Shown here in pieces: positions 14,720 to 21,844 of a stretch of DNA of 27,064 nucleotides. The notes beneath the pieces are model-generated. The model was not told where the DNA came from and made no database searches. It worked only from the letters and a program-made list of their open reading frames with translations. This DNA is from an uncultured Eubacteriales bacterium. Its GTDB lineage: Bacteria; Bacillota; Clostridia; Oscillospirales; CAG-382. The stretch spans positions 1 through 27,064 of the forward strand of contig URCT01000021.1 in the NCBI GenBank assembly GCA_900546385.1, given 5' to 3'. Both the position numbers and the translations under genes were made by a program. Numbering within the stretch: position 1 is the first letter of the stretch; each line of letters starts with the position of its first letter.

Positions 14720-15571
14720 ATGGAAAAGCAGTTTGTTTTGACCGGCTTCGCGGATGAGATTTCCGCCGATACCACGGCACAGTTAGAGGGTCTTCAAAAG
14801 CTCGGTGTCACGCATATCGAGCCGCGCAACATCGACGGCAAGAACATTATTAAGCTGACCGACGAAGAAGTCGCCGCCTTTAAGGCAAAGTTGGAAAAGT
14901 ACGGCATTTCGGTGTCCTCCATCGGCTCACCGATCGGAAAAATCAAGATCACCGACGATTTTGACGCGCATTTCGAAGAATTCAAGCGCACGGTCGAAAT
15001 TGCAAAGCTGTTAGACACTGGGTATATCCGTATGTTCAGCTTCTTCGTGGACGAGGCCGAAGCCGATCAAAAGACCGACGAAGTGGTGGAAAAGCTTTCC
15101 AAAATGGTGGCTTACGCCGAAAAGCACGATGTGATCCTTCTGCATGAGAACGAAAAGGGCATTTACGGCAACATCGCAAGACGCTGCAAAACGCTTTTCG
15201 ACCGCATCGTTTCGCCGAACTTCAAGGCCGTGTTCGATTTTTCCAACTTTGTGGAATGCGCCCAGGATACGCTCGAAGCGTATGATATGCTGAAAAGCCA
15301 CATCGCCTATGTCCACATCAAGGATTGCAAAAACGGCGGCGGCGTTGTTCCGGCCGGCTATGGTGACGGTCACTTAAAGGAAATTTTGAGCGACCTTTCC
15401 AAGAACGGCTACCACGGCTTCCTAAGCCTTGAACCGCATCTCGGCGGCTTTACGCTGCCGAACGAAGCGGCTTGCGGCACGCTTGTCATGAGCTTTGACG
15501 ACGGCGCACCGCGCAAATTTGCGTTTGCGCACAAGACACTTGCCGATCTGCTTGCCGCTATCGAAAAATAA
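14720..15571 (+). CDS. sugar phosphate isomerase/epimerase-like TIM-barrel protein
   Basis: A 283-residue protein of the AP-endonuclease-2/xylose-isomerase-like TIM-barrel superfamily (IolE/YcjR-like). Metal-ligand-type residues appear in order at barrel strand ends: IEPRN near the start, VILLHENEKGIYG in the middle, AVFDFSNF and VHIKDC further on, then FLSLEPH with a final Glu. The exact reaction is not deducible; members isomerise or epimerise sugars or inositol derivatives. No signal peptide is seen. ATG 14720 follows AAAAGGAG (14703-14710), 19 bases after the obgE stop. It is probably co-transcribed with obgE and is followed by a strong terminator. Confidence 0.85.
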   Translation: MEKQFVLTGFADEISADTTAQLEGLQKLGVTHIEPRNIDGKNIIKLTDEEVAAFKAKLEKYGISVSSIGSPIGKIKITDDFDAHFEEFKRTVEIAKLLDTGYIRMFSFFVDEAEADQKTDEVVEKLSKMVAYAEKHDVILLHENEKGIYGNIARRCKTLFDRIVSPNFKAVFDFSNFVECAQDTLEAYDMLKSHIAYVHIKDCKNGGGVVPAGYGDGHLKEILSDLSKNGYHGFLSLEPHLGGFTLPNEAACGTLVMSFDDGAPRKFAFAHKTLADLLAAIEK

Positions 15572-15580
15572 ACCTTCCGA

Positions 15581-15617
15581 AAAGACCTGTGAAGCCCGTT
15601 TTTCACAGGTCTTTTTT
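15581..15617 (+). terminator. rho-independent terminator after the isomerase gene
   Basis: A 13-bp perfect stem (15581-15593 with 15602-15614), rich in AAGACCTGTGAA sequence, has an 8-base loop and runs into a T tract to 15617. Confidence 0.92.
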
Positions 15618-15667
15618 GTGAATTTTTTAATTTTTACCGAAAAATCACAAAACGACAATTTTTCCTA

Positions 15668-15704
15668 TTGATTTCACCCAAAAAGAATGCTATAATGTTA
15701 TAAT
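15668..15704 (+). promoter_or_regulatory. sigma-A promoter for cvpA with two tandem -10 boxes
   Basis: TTGATT (15668-15673), a 17-base spacer and TATAAT (15691-15696) preceded by TGC form an extended -10 promoter. A second TATAAT lies at 15699-15704, 8 bases downstream. The AT-rich stretch 15618-15667 could act as an UP element. Confidence 0.85.
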
Positions 15705-15728
15705 ACTGAACGTATATTTTTTTCATAT

Positions 15729-15777
15729 ATTCCGGGTGAAAGAAAGCCGGAATCGGAAACAGCCGAACGCTGTTTCC
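15729..15777 (+). promoter_or_regulatory. structured 5' leader of cvpA, two adjacent hairpins
   Basis: Two perfect stems lie nearly back to back between the promoter and the gene: ATTCCGG/CCGGAAT (15729-15735/15747-15753) and GGAAACAG/CTGTTTCC (15755-15762/15770-15777). No T tract follows, so it is not a terminator. The role is unknown: mRNA stability, a protein-binding site or a small regulatory RNA element are all possible. Confidence 0.5.
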
Positions 15778-15800
15778 CGCGAGAGGACGGATTTTGAACA

Positions 15801-16517
15801 ATGTGGTTGATTCTGGATGCCATTCTTGCCGCCATTTTTGTGGCGTTTGCCGTGGGCGGTGCCAAACGCGGCTTTATTAAATCGATCTGCGGCATGGCGG
15901 TGACGTTAGTCGCGGTCTGGGTGGCGCTCAATTTTCATGCGCCGGTGGCGGACTATTTCCGCAGCACCGTGATTTATCGGCAGCTGACCGATAACTTAAA
16001 CGAAAAGGTCGAGGCCTATGTGGCCGATTCGATGGATACGGAAAAGCTCGGCACGCTGCTTGACGATGCGCCGAGCGGCATTACTGCGCTTCTTGCCGGT
16101 TTCGGCACGGGAACCGAGGAGGTCAAGGCAAAATATGCGGAGCTTGTGCAGAACGGCGAAACGCAGATCGCTTCCAAGCTTTCCGATTACATCGTGGAGC
16201 CGGCGGCAAAGACGCTTTCGGATGCGCTTGCCGTGCTTGTCGTCTTTTTGGCGGCCTTGGTGTTATTAAATTTGGCGGTGCTTTTGTTGGATCTTGTTTT
16301 CAAATTGCCGGTGTTGCATTTTGCCAACAAGCTCGGCGGCTTCCTTTTCGGGCTTGCAGCCGGTTTTCTCGTGGCGTTTCTCTTCTGCACGGCGGTGAAT
16401 ATCGCCCTGCCGTATCTGCCGGGTGCGGGTATTGCCATTACCAAAGAAAACGCCTCGCAGGCGATCCTGTTCAAGGCATTGTCCGACATCAATCCGCTGG
16501 CATTTTTGTACCACTAA
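15801..16517 (+). CDS. cvpA: CvpA family membrane protein
   Basis: A 238-residue membrane protein of the CvpA (colicin V production) family. These proteins are widespread and linked to envelope stress or membrane homeostasis, but the mechanism is not settled. Helices are at about 2-22 and 26-46, with GGAKRGFIKSICG typical of the family after the first helix. A soluble loop of about 90 residues follows, then helices at about 138-168 and 178-207. The GFLFGLAAGFLVAF glycine-rich helix is another family feature. Gram-positive members often carry such a large loop. ATG 15801 has GAGAGGA rather far upstream (13 bases), so initiation may be modest. It is the first gene after a strong promoter, 75 bases before the phosphatidyltransferase gene. 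Confidence 0.85.
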   Translation: MWLILDAILAAIFVAFAVGGAKRGFIKSICGMAVTLVAVWVALNFHAPVADYFRSTVIYRQLTDNLNEKVEAYVADSMDTEKLGTLLDDAPSGITALLAGFGTGTEEVKAKYAELVQNGETQIASKLSDYIVEPAAKTLSDALAVLVVFLAALVLLNLAVLLLDLVFKLPVLHFANKLGGFLFGLAAGFLVAFLFCTAVNIALPYLPGAGIAITKENASQAILFKALSDINPLAFLYH

Positions 16518-16524
16518 CCATCCG

Positions 16525-16543
16525 CGGCAAAATGGCCGTTTTT
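16525..16543 (+). terminator. weak terminator-like hairpin after cvpA
   Basis: A 4-bp CGGC/GCCG stem (16525-16528/16535-16538) is followed by five T. The stem is short and may only attenuate readthrough into the next gene. Confidence 0.3.
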
Positions 16544-16592
16544 ATCCATTCCCGTGTCTTTTGACAAGGAAAGATGCGGCTCGGAGGTTTTT

Positions 16593-17147
16593 ATGTCTGT
16601 CAAATATCTTCCCAACATACTGTCGTCTCTTCGGCTATGCATGGTGCCGGTCTTTATTGTGTTATTCTTGACGGATAACCTCATTCCGGCGGTCATCGTG
16701 TTTGTCCTTGCCGGAGCGACGGATGTGCTCGACGGCTATATTGCCCGTCATTTCAACTGCACCTCCACGCTCGGAAAGGTGCTTGATCCGCTTGCCGATA
16801 AGCTGCTGCAGCTGTCTGCGTTTCTCTGCTTATGGTACCGCGATTATGTGCCGTTTTGGATGCCGCTTATCTATTTTGCCAAAGAGCTTGCCACCGCACT
16901 CGGCGCACTGTTTATCTTCCGCAAAACCAAATTCGTGGTCAAATCCAACTTTTTCGGAAAGCTTGCGACCGTGCTTGTGTTCGGCGCGGTGTTTGTGATT
17001 ACGCTGTTTTCCGATAAAATCGGCCCGTTCGGCGTGAACCTTATTTGTATTTTAGTCGCACTGTATTTTGTCTTTTCCTGCGGCGTGTATTGCGGAGAAG
17101 ACCTTATCAAAATGATCCGCTCGATGTCGGGCGCGAAAAAATCGTAG
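16593..17147 (+). CDS. pgsA: CDP-alcohol phosphatidyltransferase (PgsA-like)
   Basis: A 184-residue membrane enzyme that transfers the phosphatidyl group of CDP-diacylglycerol to an alcohol, most likely glycerol-3-phosphate, giving phosphatidylglycerophosphate. The full family signature is present from D47: DGYIAR, eight residues, G, three residues, D, three residues, D (ending LGKVLDPLADKLL). The start NILSSLRLCMVPVF matches the usual PgsA start NxxTxxR with a Ser in place of Thr. Four to five TM helices are seen. Cardiolipin synthase-type members share this fold, so the alcohol is inferred. ATG 16593 follows GGAGG (16583-16587); the upstream in-frame extension to 16554 is not needed. Confidence 0.85.
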   Translation: MSVKYLPNILSSLRLCMVPVFIVLFLTDNLIPAVIVFVLAGATDVLDGYIARHFNCTSTLGKVLDPLADKLLQLSAFLCLWYRDYVPFWMPLIYFAKELATALGALFIFRKTKFVVKSNFFGKLATVLVFGAVFVITLFSDKIGPFGVNLICILVALYFVFSCGVYCGEDLIKMIRSMSGAKKS

Positions 17148-17210
17148 CCATCAAACGTCCATCAGAATTCTGTCAAGTGCCTATGCACAAGAAAATAAAC
17201 GAGGAAAATA

Positions 17211-19574
17211 ATGTCAGCACTTTGTTGTAAATGCAAAAAAAGACCGGCAGTGGTCTTTGTACAAAAATTTGATCCGACCGGCAAAAATGCCGCCGAGGCC
17301 GAGGGCTATTGCTTGGTCTGCGCCAAAAAGCTCGGCATCGGGCCGGTCAACGATATGCTTGAAAAAATGGGAATCGACGACGAACAGCTCGAAAACATGA
17401 GCGATGAACTGACCGGTCTCATGGAAAGCGGCGAATTCTTTCCGGGAATGCCGCAAGGCGGAAATCCCGACGATCCGGACGCTCCCGACGGCGACGGAAA
17501 CGAACCCGACGAGCCGGACGAAAGCGAAACGCGCACACCGTCCGTGAATCTCGGCTCGATTTTCGGCAATCTCGGCAATTTCGGCGCAAACCGCCAGAAA
17601 AACGGGACCGATACCAAAAAGAAAACCGCCAAAGGCCGCAAGAATCTCGATATGTTCTCGCTCAACCTCACCGAAAAGGCAAAGCGCGGCGAGCTTGACC
17701 GCGTCATCGGCCGTGACCGAGAGCTTGAACGCACCATTCAGATTCTCTGCCGCCGTCAGAAAAACAATCCGTGCCTCATCGGCGAACCCGGCGTCGGCAA
17801 AACCGCCATCGCCGAAGCACTGGCGCAGAAAATTGCGGCAGGCGACGTGCCGTTAAAATTAAGAGGCTTTGAAGTGTGCCTTCTCGACATGACCGCCATG
17901 GTGGCAGGCACCCAGTTCCGTGGCCAGTTTGAAAATCGCATGAAGGGCCTTATCGAAGAGGTCAAAAAGCTCGGCAACATCCTTCTTGTCATCGATGAGG
18001 TGCATAACATCGTCGCCGCCGGCGATTCCGAGGGCGGCATGAACGCTGCCAACATCCTGAAACCGGCTCTTTCGCGCGGCGAGATCCACGTCATCGGCGC
18101 GACCACGCTTGCCGAATACCGCAAATATATCGAAAAGGATTCCGCACTTGAACGCCGCTTCCAGCCGATCGTCATTGCCGAACCGTCGGTGGCGGATACC
18201 GTCAAGATTTTGGAGGGCATCAAGCCGTATTACGAAAGCTTCCACGGCGTGGTCATCCCGGATGAAACGGTAAAAGCCGCCGTGACGCTTTCCGAACGCT
18301 ATATCACCGACCGTTTTCTGCCGGATAAGGCCATTGACCTTATGGATGAAGCCGCGTCGCATCTCGCACTTCACGATAAAACCGTGACCGACACCGAAAA
18401 CGCTAAGGCTGAGCTTGACGCGGCCAAAGCGGAAATTGCCCGCTTGGAGGCAGCTCCTCCGAACGAGGATAAACCCGAAGAAACCGAAGCCTACTATAAA
18501 AATCTTGCCGATGCCAAAACCAAGGAAGCCAAACAGCTTGCCTTGTACAACGAGCTTGAGGAAAAGCGCAAAACCGTCAAGCTCACGACCGAGGAGCTTG
18601 CCAAGGTCATTGAGATTTGGACGGGCGTTCCGGCAAGCACCATCAACGAAAACGAATTTCACCGTATCGACAAGCTTTCCGAACGGTTAAAGCACCGCAT
18701 AATCGGGCAGGATAAGGCCGTAGAAGCCGTCGCTAAGGCCATCAAACGCCAGCGCGCCGGAATCTATGCCAAGGAAAAGCCGGTGTCCTTCATTTTTGCC
18801 GGTCCTACCGGCGTCGGAAAAACCGAGCTTGTCAAAACGCTTGCCTCCGACTTGTTTGATTCGCCCGAAGCACTCATCCGGCTCGATATGTCCGAATTCA
18901 TGGAAAAGCATTCCGTCAGCCGTATCATCGGCTCGCCGCCCGGCTATGTCGGCTATGATGAGGCCGGACAGCTCACCGAAAAGATTCGCCGCCGTCCGTA
19001 CAGCGTCGTGCTGTTCGACGAGATTGAAAAGGCGCACCCGGATGTGTTCAACATCCTGCTGCAAATTCCCGACGACGGCCGCATCACCGATTCGCAGGGC
19101 AAAGAGGTCAATTTCAAGAATACCATCATTGTTATGACCACCAACGCCGGTTCGGTCGGCACAAGTGCTGCCGCCGGATTCTCCCGGTCGCAGGAAGAGG
19201 TCAACGAGGACAAAACGCATAAGGCGCTTGCCGCATTCCTTCGTCCGGAATTCATCAACCGCGTGGATGAGATCATCACGTTCAACGGCTTGACAAAAGA
19301 AAACTTCGTCACAATCGCCCAAATCATGGTGCGTGAGCTTGCCGAAACGTTGAAAGCAAAAAAAATTACGCTCACCTGCACCGACGAGGTGTATACGCTG
19401 CTTGCCGAAAAGGCATATTCGGTCAAATACGGCGCACGGAACCTGCGCCGCTTGATTCAGACCGAAATTGAGGACCGCGCGGCGGAACTCATTATCGCAG
19501 GCTATGACTCCAAAATCACCGGCATCTCGGTTTATGCCGACGGCGGTGAGATTCGGGTCATTGTCACAAAATAA
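17211..19574 (+). CDS. Clp-type AAA+ ATPase with N-terminal zinc finger (ClpE/ClpC-like)
   Basis: A 787-residue two-ring AAA+ unfoldase, probably feeding substrates to ClpP. In place of the usual Clp-N repeats it has a zinc finger with C5-x2-C8 and C34-x2-C37, then an acidic Asp/Pro/Gly linker (about 85-115), as in ClpE. The first ATPase domain has Walker A GEPGVGKT (191-198) and Walker B LLVIDEVHN. A short coiled-coil middle region (about 395-460) follows. The second has GPTGVGKT (531-538), VVLFDEIEKAHPD and sensor-2 GARNLRR. The ClpP-docking loop position reads AGF (655-657) where ClpC has VGF. ATG 17211 follows GAGG. No CtsR operator and no mcsA/mcsB/ctsR neighbours are seen; it follows the pgsA-like gene after 63 bases. 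Confidence 0.9.
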   Translation: MSALCCKCKKRPAVVFVQKFDPTGKNAAEAEGYCLVCAKKLGIGPVNDMLEKMGIDDEQLENMSDELTGLMESGEFFPGMPQGGNPDDPDAPDGDGNEPDEPDESETRTPSVNLGSIFGNLGNFGANRQKNGTDTKKKTAKGRKNLDMFSLNLTEKAKRGELDRVIGRDRELERTIQILCRRQKNNPCLIGEPGVGKTAIAEALAQKIAAGDVPLKLRGFEVCLLDMTAMVAGTQFRGQFENRMKGLIEEVKKLGNILLVIDEVHNIVAAGDSEGGMNAANILKPALSRGEIHVIGATTLAEYRKYIEKDSALERRFQPIVIAEPSVADTVKILEGIKPYYESFHGVVIPDETVKAAVTLSERYITDRFLPDKAIDLMDEAASHLALHDKTVTDTENAKAELDAAKAEIARLEAAPPNEDKPEETEAYYKNLADAKTKEAKQLALYNELEEKRKTVKLTTEELAKVIEIWTGVPASTINENEFHRIDKLSERLKHRIIGQDKAVEAVAKAIKRQRAGIYAKEKPVSFIFAGPTGVGKTELVKTLASDLFDSPEALIRLDMSEFMEKHSVSRIIGSPPGYVGYDEAGQLTEKIRRRPYSVVLFDEIEKAHPDVFNILLQIPDDGRITDSQGKEVNFKNTIIVMTTNAGSVGTSAAAGFSRSQEEVNEDKTHKALAAFLRPEFINRVDEIITFNGLTKENFVTIAQIMVRELAETLKAKKITLTCTDEVYTLLAEKAYSVKYGARNLRRLIQTEIEDRAAELIIAGYDSKITGISVYADGGEIRVIVTK

Positions 19575-19611
19575 ATTAGGTCAACAAAAAAATATAAAAG
19601 GAGTAATACAA

Positions 19612-20469
19612 ATGGATAAGAACATGACACTTCTTGTAATGGCAGCCGGTATGGGCAGCCGCTTCGGCGGCTTGAAGCAGATCGAACCGGTCGGACCGCA
19701 CGGCGAGGTCATCCTCGAATTTTCGGTTTACGACGCGCTTGAAGCCGGTTTTGACAAGGCCGTTTTTGTTATCAAAAAGGCCATCGAGCACGATTTCCGC
19801 GAAATCATCGGCAAGCGGATCGAAAAGATGATCGATGTCGAATATGCTTTCCAAGAGCTTGACGACATTCCCGCGCCCTACACCGTTCCGGAAAACCGCG
19901 TAAAGCCGTGGGGTACCGGTCAGGCGGTGCTGTGCGCCAAAAACTTTATCAACGGCCCGTTTGCCGTCATCAACGCCGACGATTTCTACGGTAAGGGCGG
20001 CTACAAGGTGTTGAAGCAGCATTTTGAGACCAGCACCGAAACCTGCATGGTCGGCTATAAGCTCCAGAACACGGTCAGCGAAAACGGCACGGTGGCACGC
20101 GGCATTTGCGAGATCGATGCCAACAACTACCTCACCGGCGTGACCGAACACCTCTCCATCCCGAAGGATAACGATTTCCCGGCAGACACCATCGCGTCCA
20201 TGAATATGTTCGGTTTTATGCCGAAGCTGTTCGACGAACTCGAAAGCGGCTTTGTGAAATTCCTTGCCGAGCAGGGAACGGAATTAAAGAGCGAATACCT
20301 GCTGCCGCGCATTGTCGATAAAATGATCAAGGTCGACGGCGAAAAGGTCAAGGTTCTGTATACCGACGATAAGTGGTACGGCGTGACCTATAAAGAAGAT
20401 AAGCAGTCGGTGGTTGACGCGATTGCCGCTCTGTGTAACAAAGGCCTTTACGATAAATTCAAGGCGTAA
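19612..20469 (+). CDS. sugar nucleotidyltransferase family protein
   Basis: A 285-residue NTP_transferase-fold protein that should join a sugar-1-phosphate to an NTP. The N-terminal nucleotide-binding signature is MAAGMGSRFGGLKQIEPVG (a G-x-G-S-R-F-G-G-x-K variant). PWGTGQAVLCA, of the kind that contacts the base, comes in the middle, and VINADDFYG carries the metal-binding Asp. The sugar and nucleotide are not certain; similar stand-alone proteins are annotated only as nucleotidyltransferases. ATG 19612 follows AAAAGGAG; the frame is open back into the Clp gene, but that part is a shadow. It lies 37 bases after the Clp gene with no promoter visible between, and ends in a strong terminator. 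Confidence 0.85.
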   Translation: MDKNMTLLVMAAGMGSRFGGLKQIEPVGPHGEVILEFSVYDALEAGFDKAVFVIKKAIEHDFREIIGKRIEKMIDVEYAFQELDDIPAPYTVPENRVKPWGTGQAVLCAKNFINGPFAVINADDFYGKGGYKVLKQHFETSTETCMVGYKLQNTVSENGTVARGICEIDANNYLTGVTEHLSIPKDNDFPADTIASMNMFGFMPKLFDELESGFVKFLAEQGTELKSEYLLPRIVDKMIKVDGEKVKVLYTDDKWYGVTYKEDKQSVVDAIAALCNKGLYDKFKA

Positions 20470-20483
20470 AAATGCAAATCGAA

Positions 20484-20519
20484 AAGCTGTGGAAGCTGAA
20501 AAGCTTTCACGGCTTTTTT
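20484..20519 (+). terminator. rho-independent terminator after the nucleotidyltransferase gene
   Basis: A 13-bp stem with two G-T pairs (20484-20496 with 20503-20515) and a 6-base loop runs into six T (20514-20519). Confidence 0.88.
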
Positions 20520-20552
20520 GTATTTTGCCGCCCGCAAAAAACTGCAAATGTA

Positions 20553-20581
20553 TTGACTTTCGCTTGTGCATACTGTATAAT
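20553..20581 (+). promoter_or_regulatory. sigma-A promoter for the GH5 gene
   Basis: TTGACT (20553-20558), a 17-base spacer and TATAAT (20576-20581). The transcript would start near 20588, about 54 bases before the ATG. Confidence 0.85.
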
Positions 20582-20641
20582 GCCCTTGCAAACCGCAACC
20601 GCACAAGCCCTAAAATCCAACGAACGAAAGGAAGACCTCCC

Positions 20642-21733
20642 ATGAAAAAACTCTCTCATTTTTCCAAGGGTATGGGAATCGGCGGATGGCTCACCAACTA
20701 CAAGCGGTTAGCCATGCTTCCCGAAAACAAACGTTTTGTTATCACCGACGGCGATCTTGAACACTTTGATACCTACATGACCGAAAACGATGTTAAGAAC
20801 ATCGCTTCCATGGGCTTTGACCATATCCGTTTAGGCTTTGACCAAATCGTGCTTGAAAGCGAACCGTATGTCTACCGCGACCATATTTTTGACTTAATCG
20901 AACGCTTTGCCGCTTGGTGCGAGGCCTGCGACGTGCGCCTTATTTTGAACATGCATAAAGCACTCGGCAGCTATTGTGACGTTGCCGAAAGCTATTCGCT
21001 GTTCGATTCGGAAGAGCTTCAAAACCGTTTTACGGCACTTTGGGTCGAATTCGAACGCCGCTTTTCCGGCCGCCCGGACATTATGTTCGAGCTTCTCAAC
21101 GAGGTGCGCGACGTTAAGCCGGAGCTGTGGAACAACCTGTATTTAGCGACTATCAAGGCACTGCGTGCCGTTAGTCCCACGCGCGACATTGTCGTCGGCA
21201 CCATCTGTTGGAACAGCGCATCTGCCTTAAAGCATCTTGTGGTTCTCGAGGACGACGAACACGTCCACTATACCTTCCACATTTACGATCCGTTTGAATT
21301 TACCCATCAGCGCTGCGTTTTGAACGCACAGCAGCTGTTCTATAACCGCGCTTTGTCGTATCCGTGCGACGACATGGATCGTTACCGCGATTATTACCGA
21401 ATCGACGGTCGCACTGACCCGTATCCGGCTGATATGAAGCGCATGGATAAAAACTATTTGCGCAAGGTGTTACAGGGAGCGGTCGATTTTGTTGAGGCGC
21501 ATCCCGACAAGATTTTGTGGTGCGGCGAATTCGGCACCATCCGTCATACCGATCTTGCGTCCCGTATCAACTGGATGCGCGACGTCATCTCCATCTGCAA
21601 GGAATACGATATGCCGTACAGTGTGTGGAACTACCTCAGCACGCCCAACGACGGCAATCGGTTCAGCCTGATGGATGACGATCGGCGCGAGGTGTTGAGC
21701 AAAGAGCTGTTAGATGTTCTTCTCGGAAAATAA
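20642..21733 (+). CDS. glycoside hydrolase family 5 (cellulase-like), cytoplasmic
   Basis: A 363-residue GH5-type TIM-barrel glycosidase. The family start GMGIGGWLTN, the HIRLGFD strand-2 Arg, the acid/base Glu in FELLNEV (E154) and the nucleophile Glu in WCGEFGT (E296) are all visible, with VHYTFHIYDPFEFTHQ between them. No signal peptide, binding module or anchor is present, so it should work inside the cell on imported oligosaccharides; beta-glucoside or beta-mannoside are likely but unproven substrates. ATG 20642 has GAAAGGA (20626-20632) upstream, and the gene has its own promoter. It is a single-gene unit, convergent with the lacZ-type gene. Confidence 0.9.
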   Translation: MKKLSHFSKGMGIGGWLTNYKRLAMLPENKRFVITDGDLEHFDTYMTENDVKNIASMGFDHIRLGFDQIVLESEPYVYRDHIFDLIERFAAWCEACDVRLILNMHKALGSYCDVAESYSLFDSEELQNRFTALWVEFERRFSGRPDIMFELLNEVRDVKPELWNNLYLATIKALRAVSPTRDIVVGTICWNSASALKHLVVLEDDEHVHYTFHIYDPFEFTHQRCVLNAQQLFYNRALSYPCDDMDRYRDYYRIDGRTDPYPADMKRMDKNYLRKVLQGAVDFVEAHPDKILWCGEFGTIRHTDLASRINWMRDVISICKEYDMPYSVWNYLSTPNDGNRFSLMDDDRREVLSKELLDVLLGK

Positions 21734-21800
21734 GCCTTGTTAAGAATGGAAATTTGACCATGGAAAATTGAAAATCAGGGAGAGCCGGTGCGTCAAATTA

Positions 21801-21832
21801 AGCCCTGCTGCATTTTGTGCGGCAGGGCTTTT
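21801..21832. terminator. shared terminator between convergent GH5 and beta-galactosidase genes
   Basis: An 11-bp stem with one G-T pair (AGCCCTGCTGC 21801-21811 with GCGGCAGGGCT 21819-21829) is followed by four T on the plus strand. The minus strand runs into TTAATTT, so it can serve both directions. It lies 67 bases after GH5 and 12 bases beyond the lacZ stop. Confidence 0.8.
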
Positions 21833-21844
21833 GTGCGCTTGCGT

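Noticed and set aside
15731..15775. Resemblance to the GGTGAAA...CCGG core of a cobalamin riboswitch
   Set aside because: The leader is only about 90 bases, the B12 box and the other conserved elements are missing, and the stems are fully explained by two simple hairpins.
16561..16566. TTGACA as a -35 for the pgsA-like gene
   Set aside because: No -10-like hexamer at 16-18 bases downstream; that position is the ribosome binding site.
17148..17210. CtsR operator before the Clp gene
   Set aside because: No GGTCAAA-type direct repeat is present in the spacer.
21743..21777. Repeated ATGGAAA.TT words after the GH5 gene
   Set aside because: Short, AT-rich and only two copies; not enough to call a repeat element.
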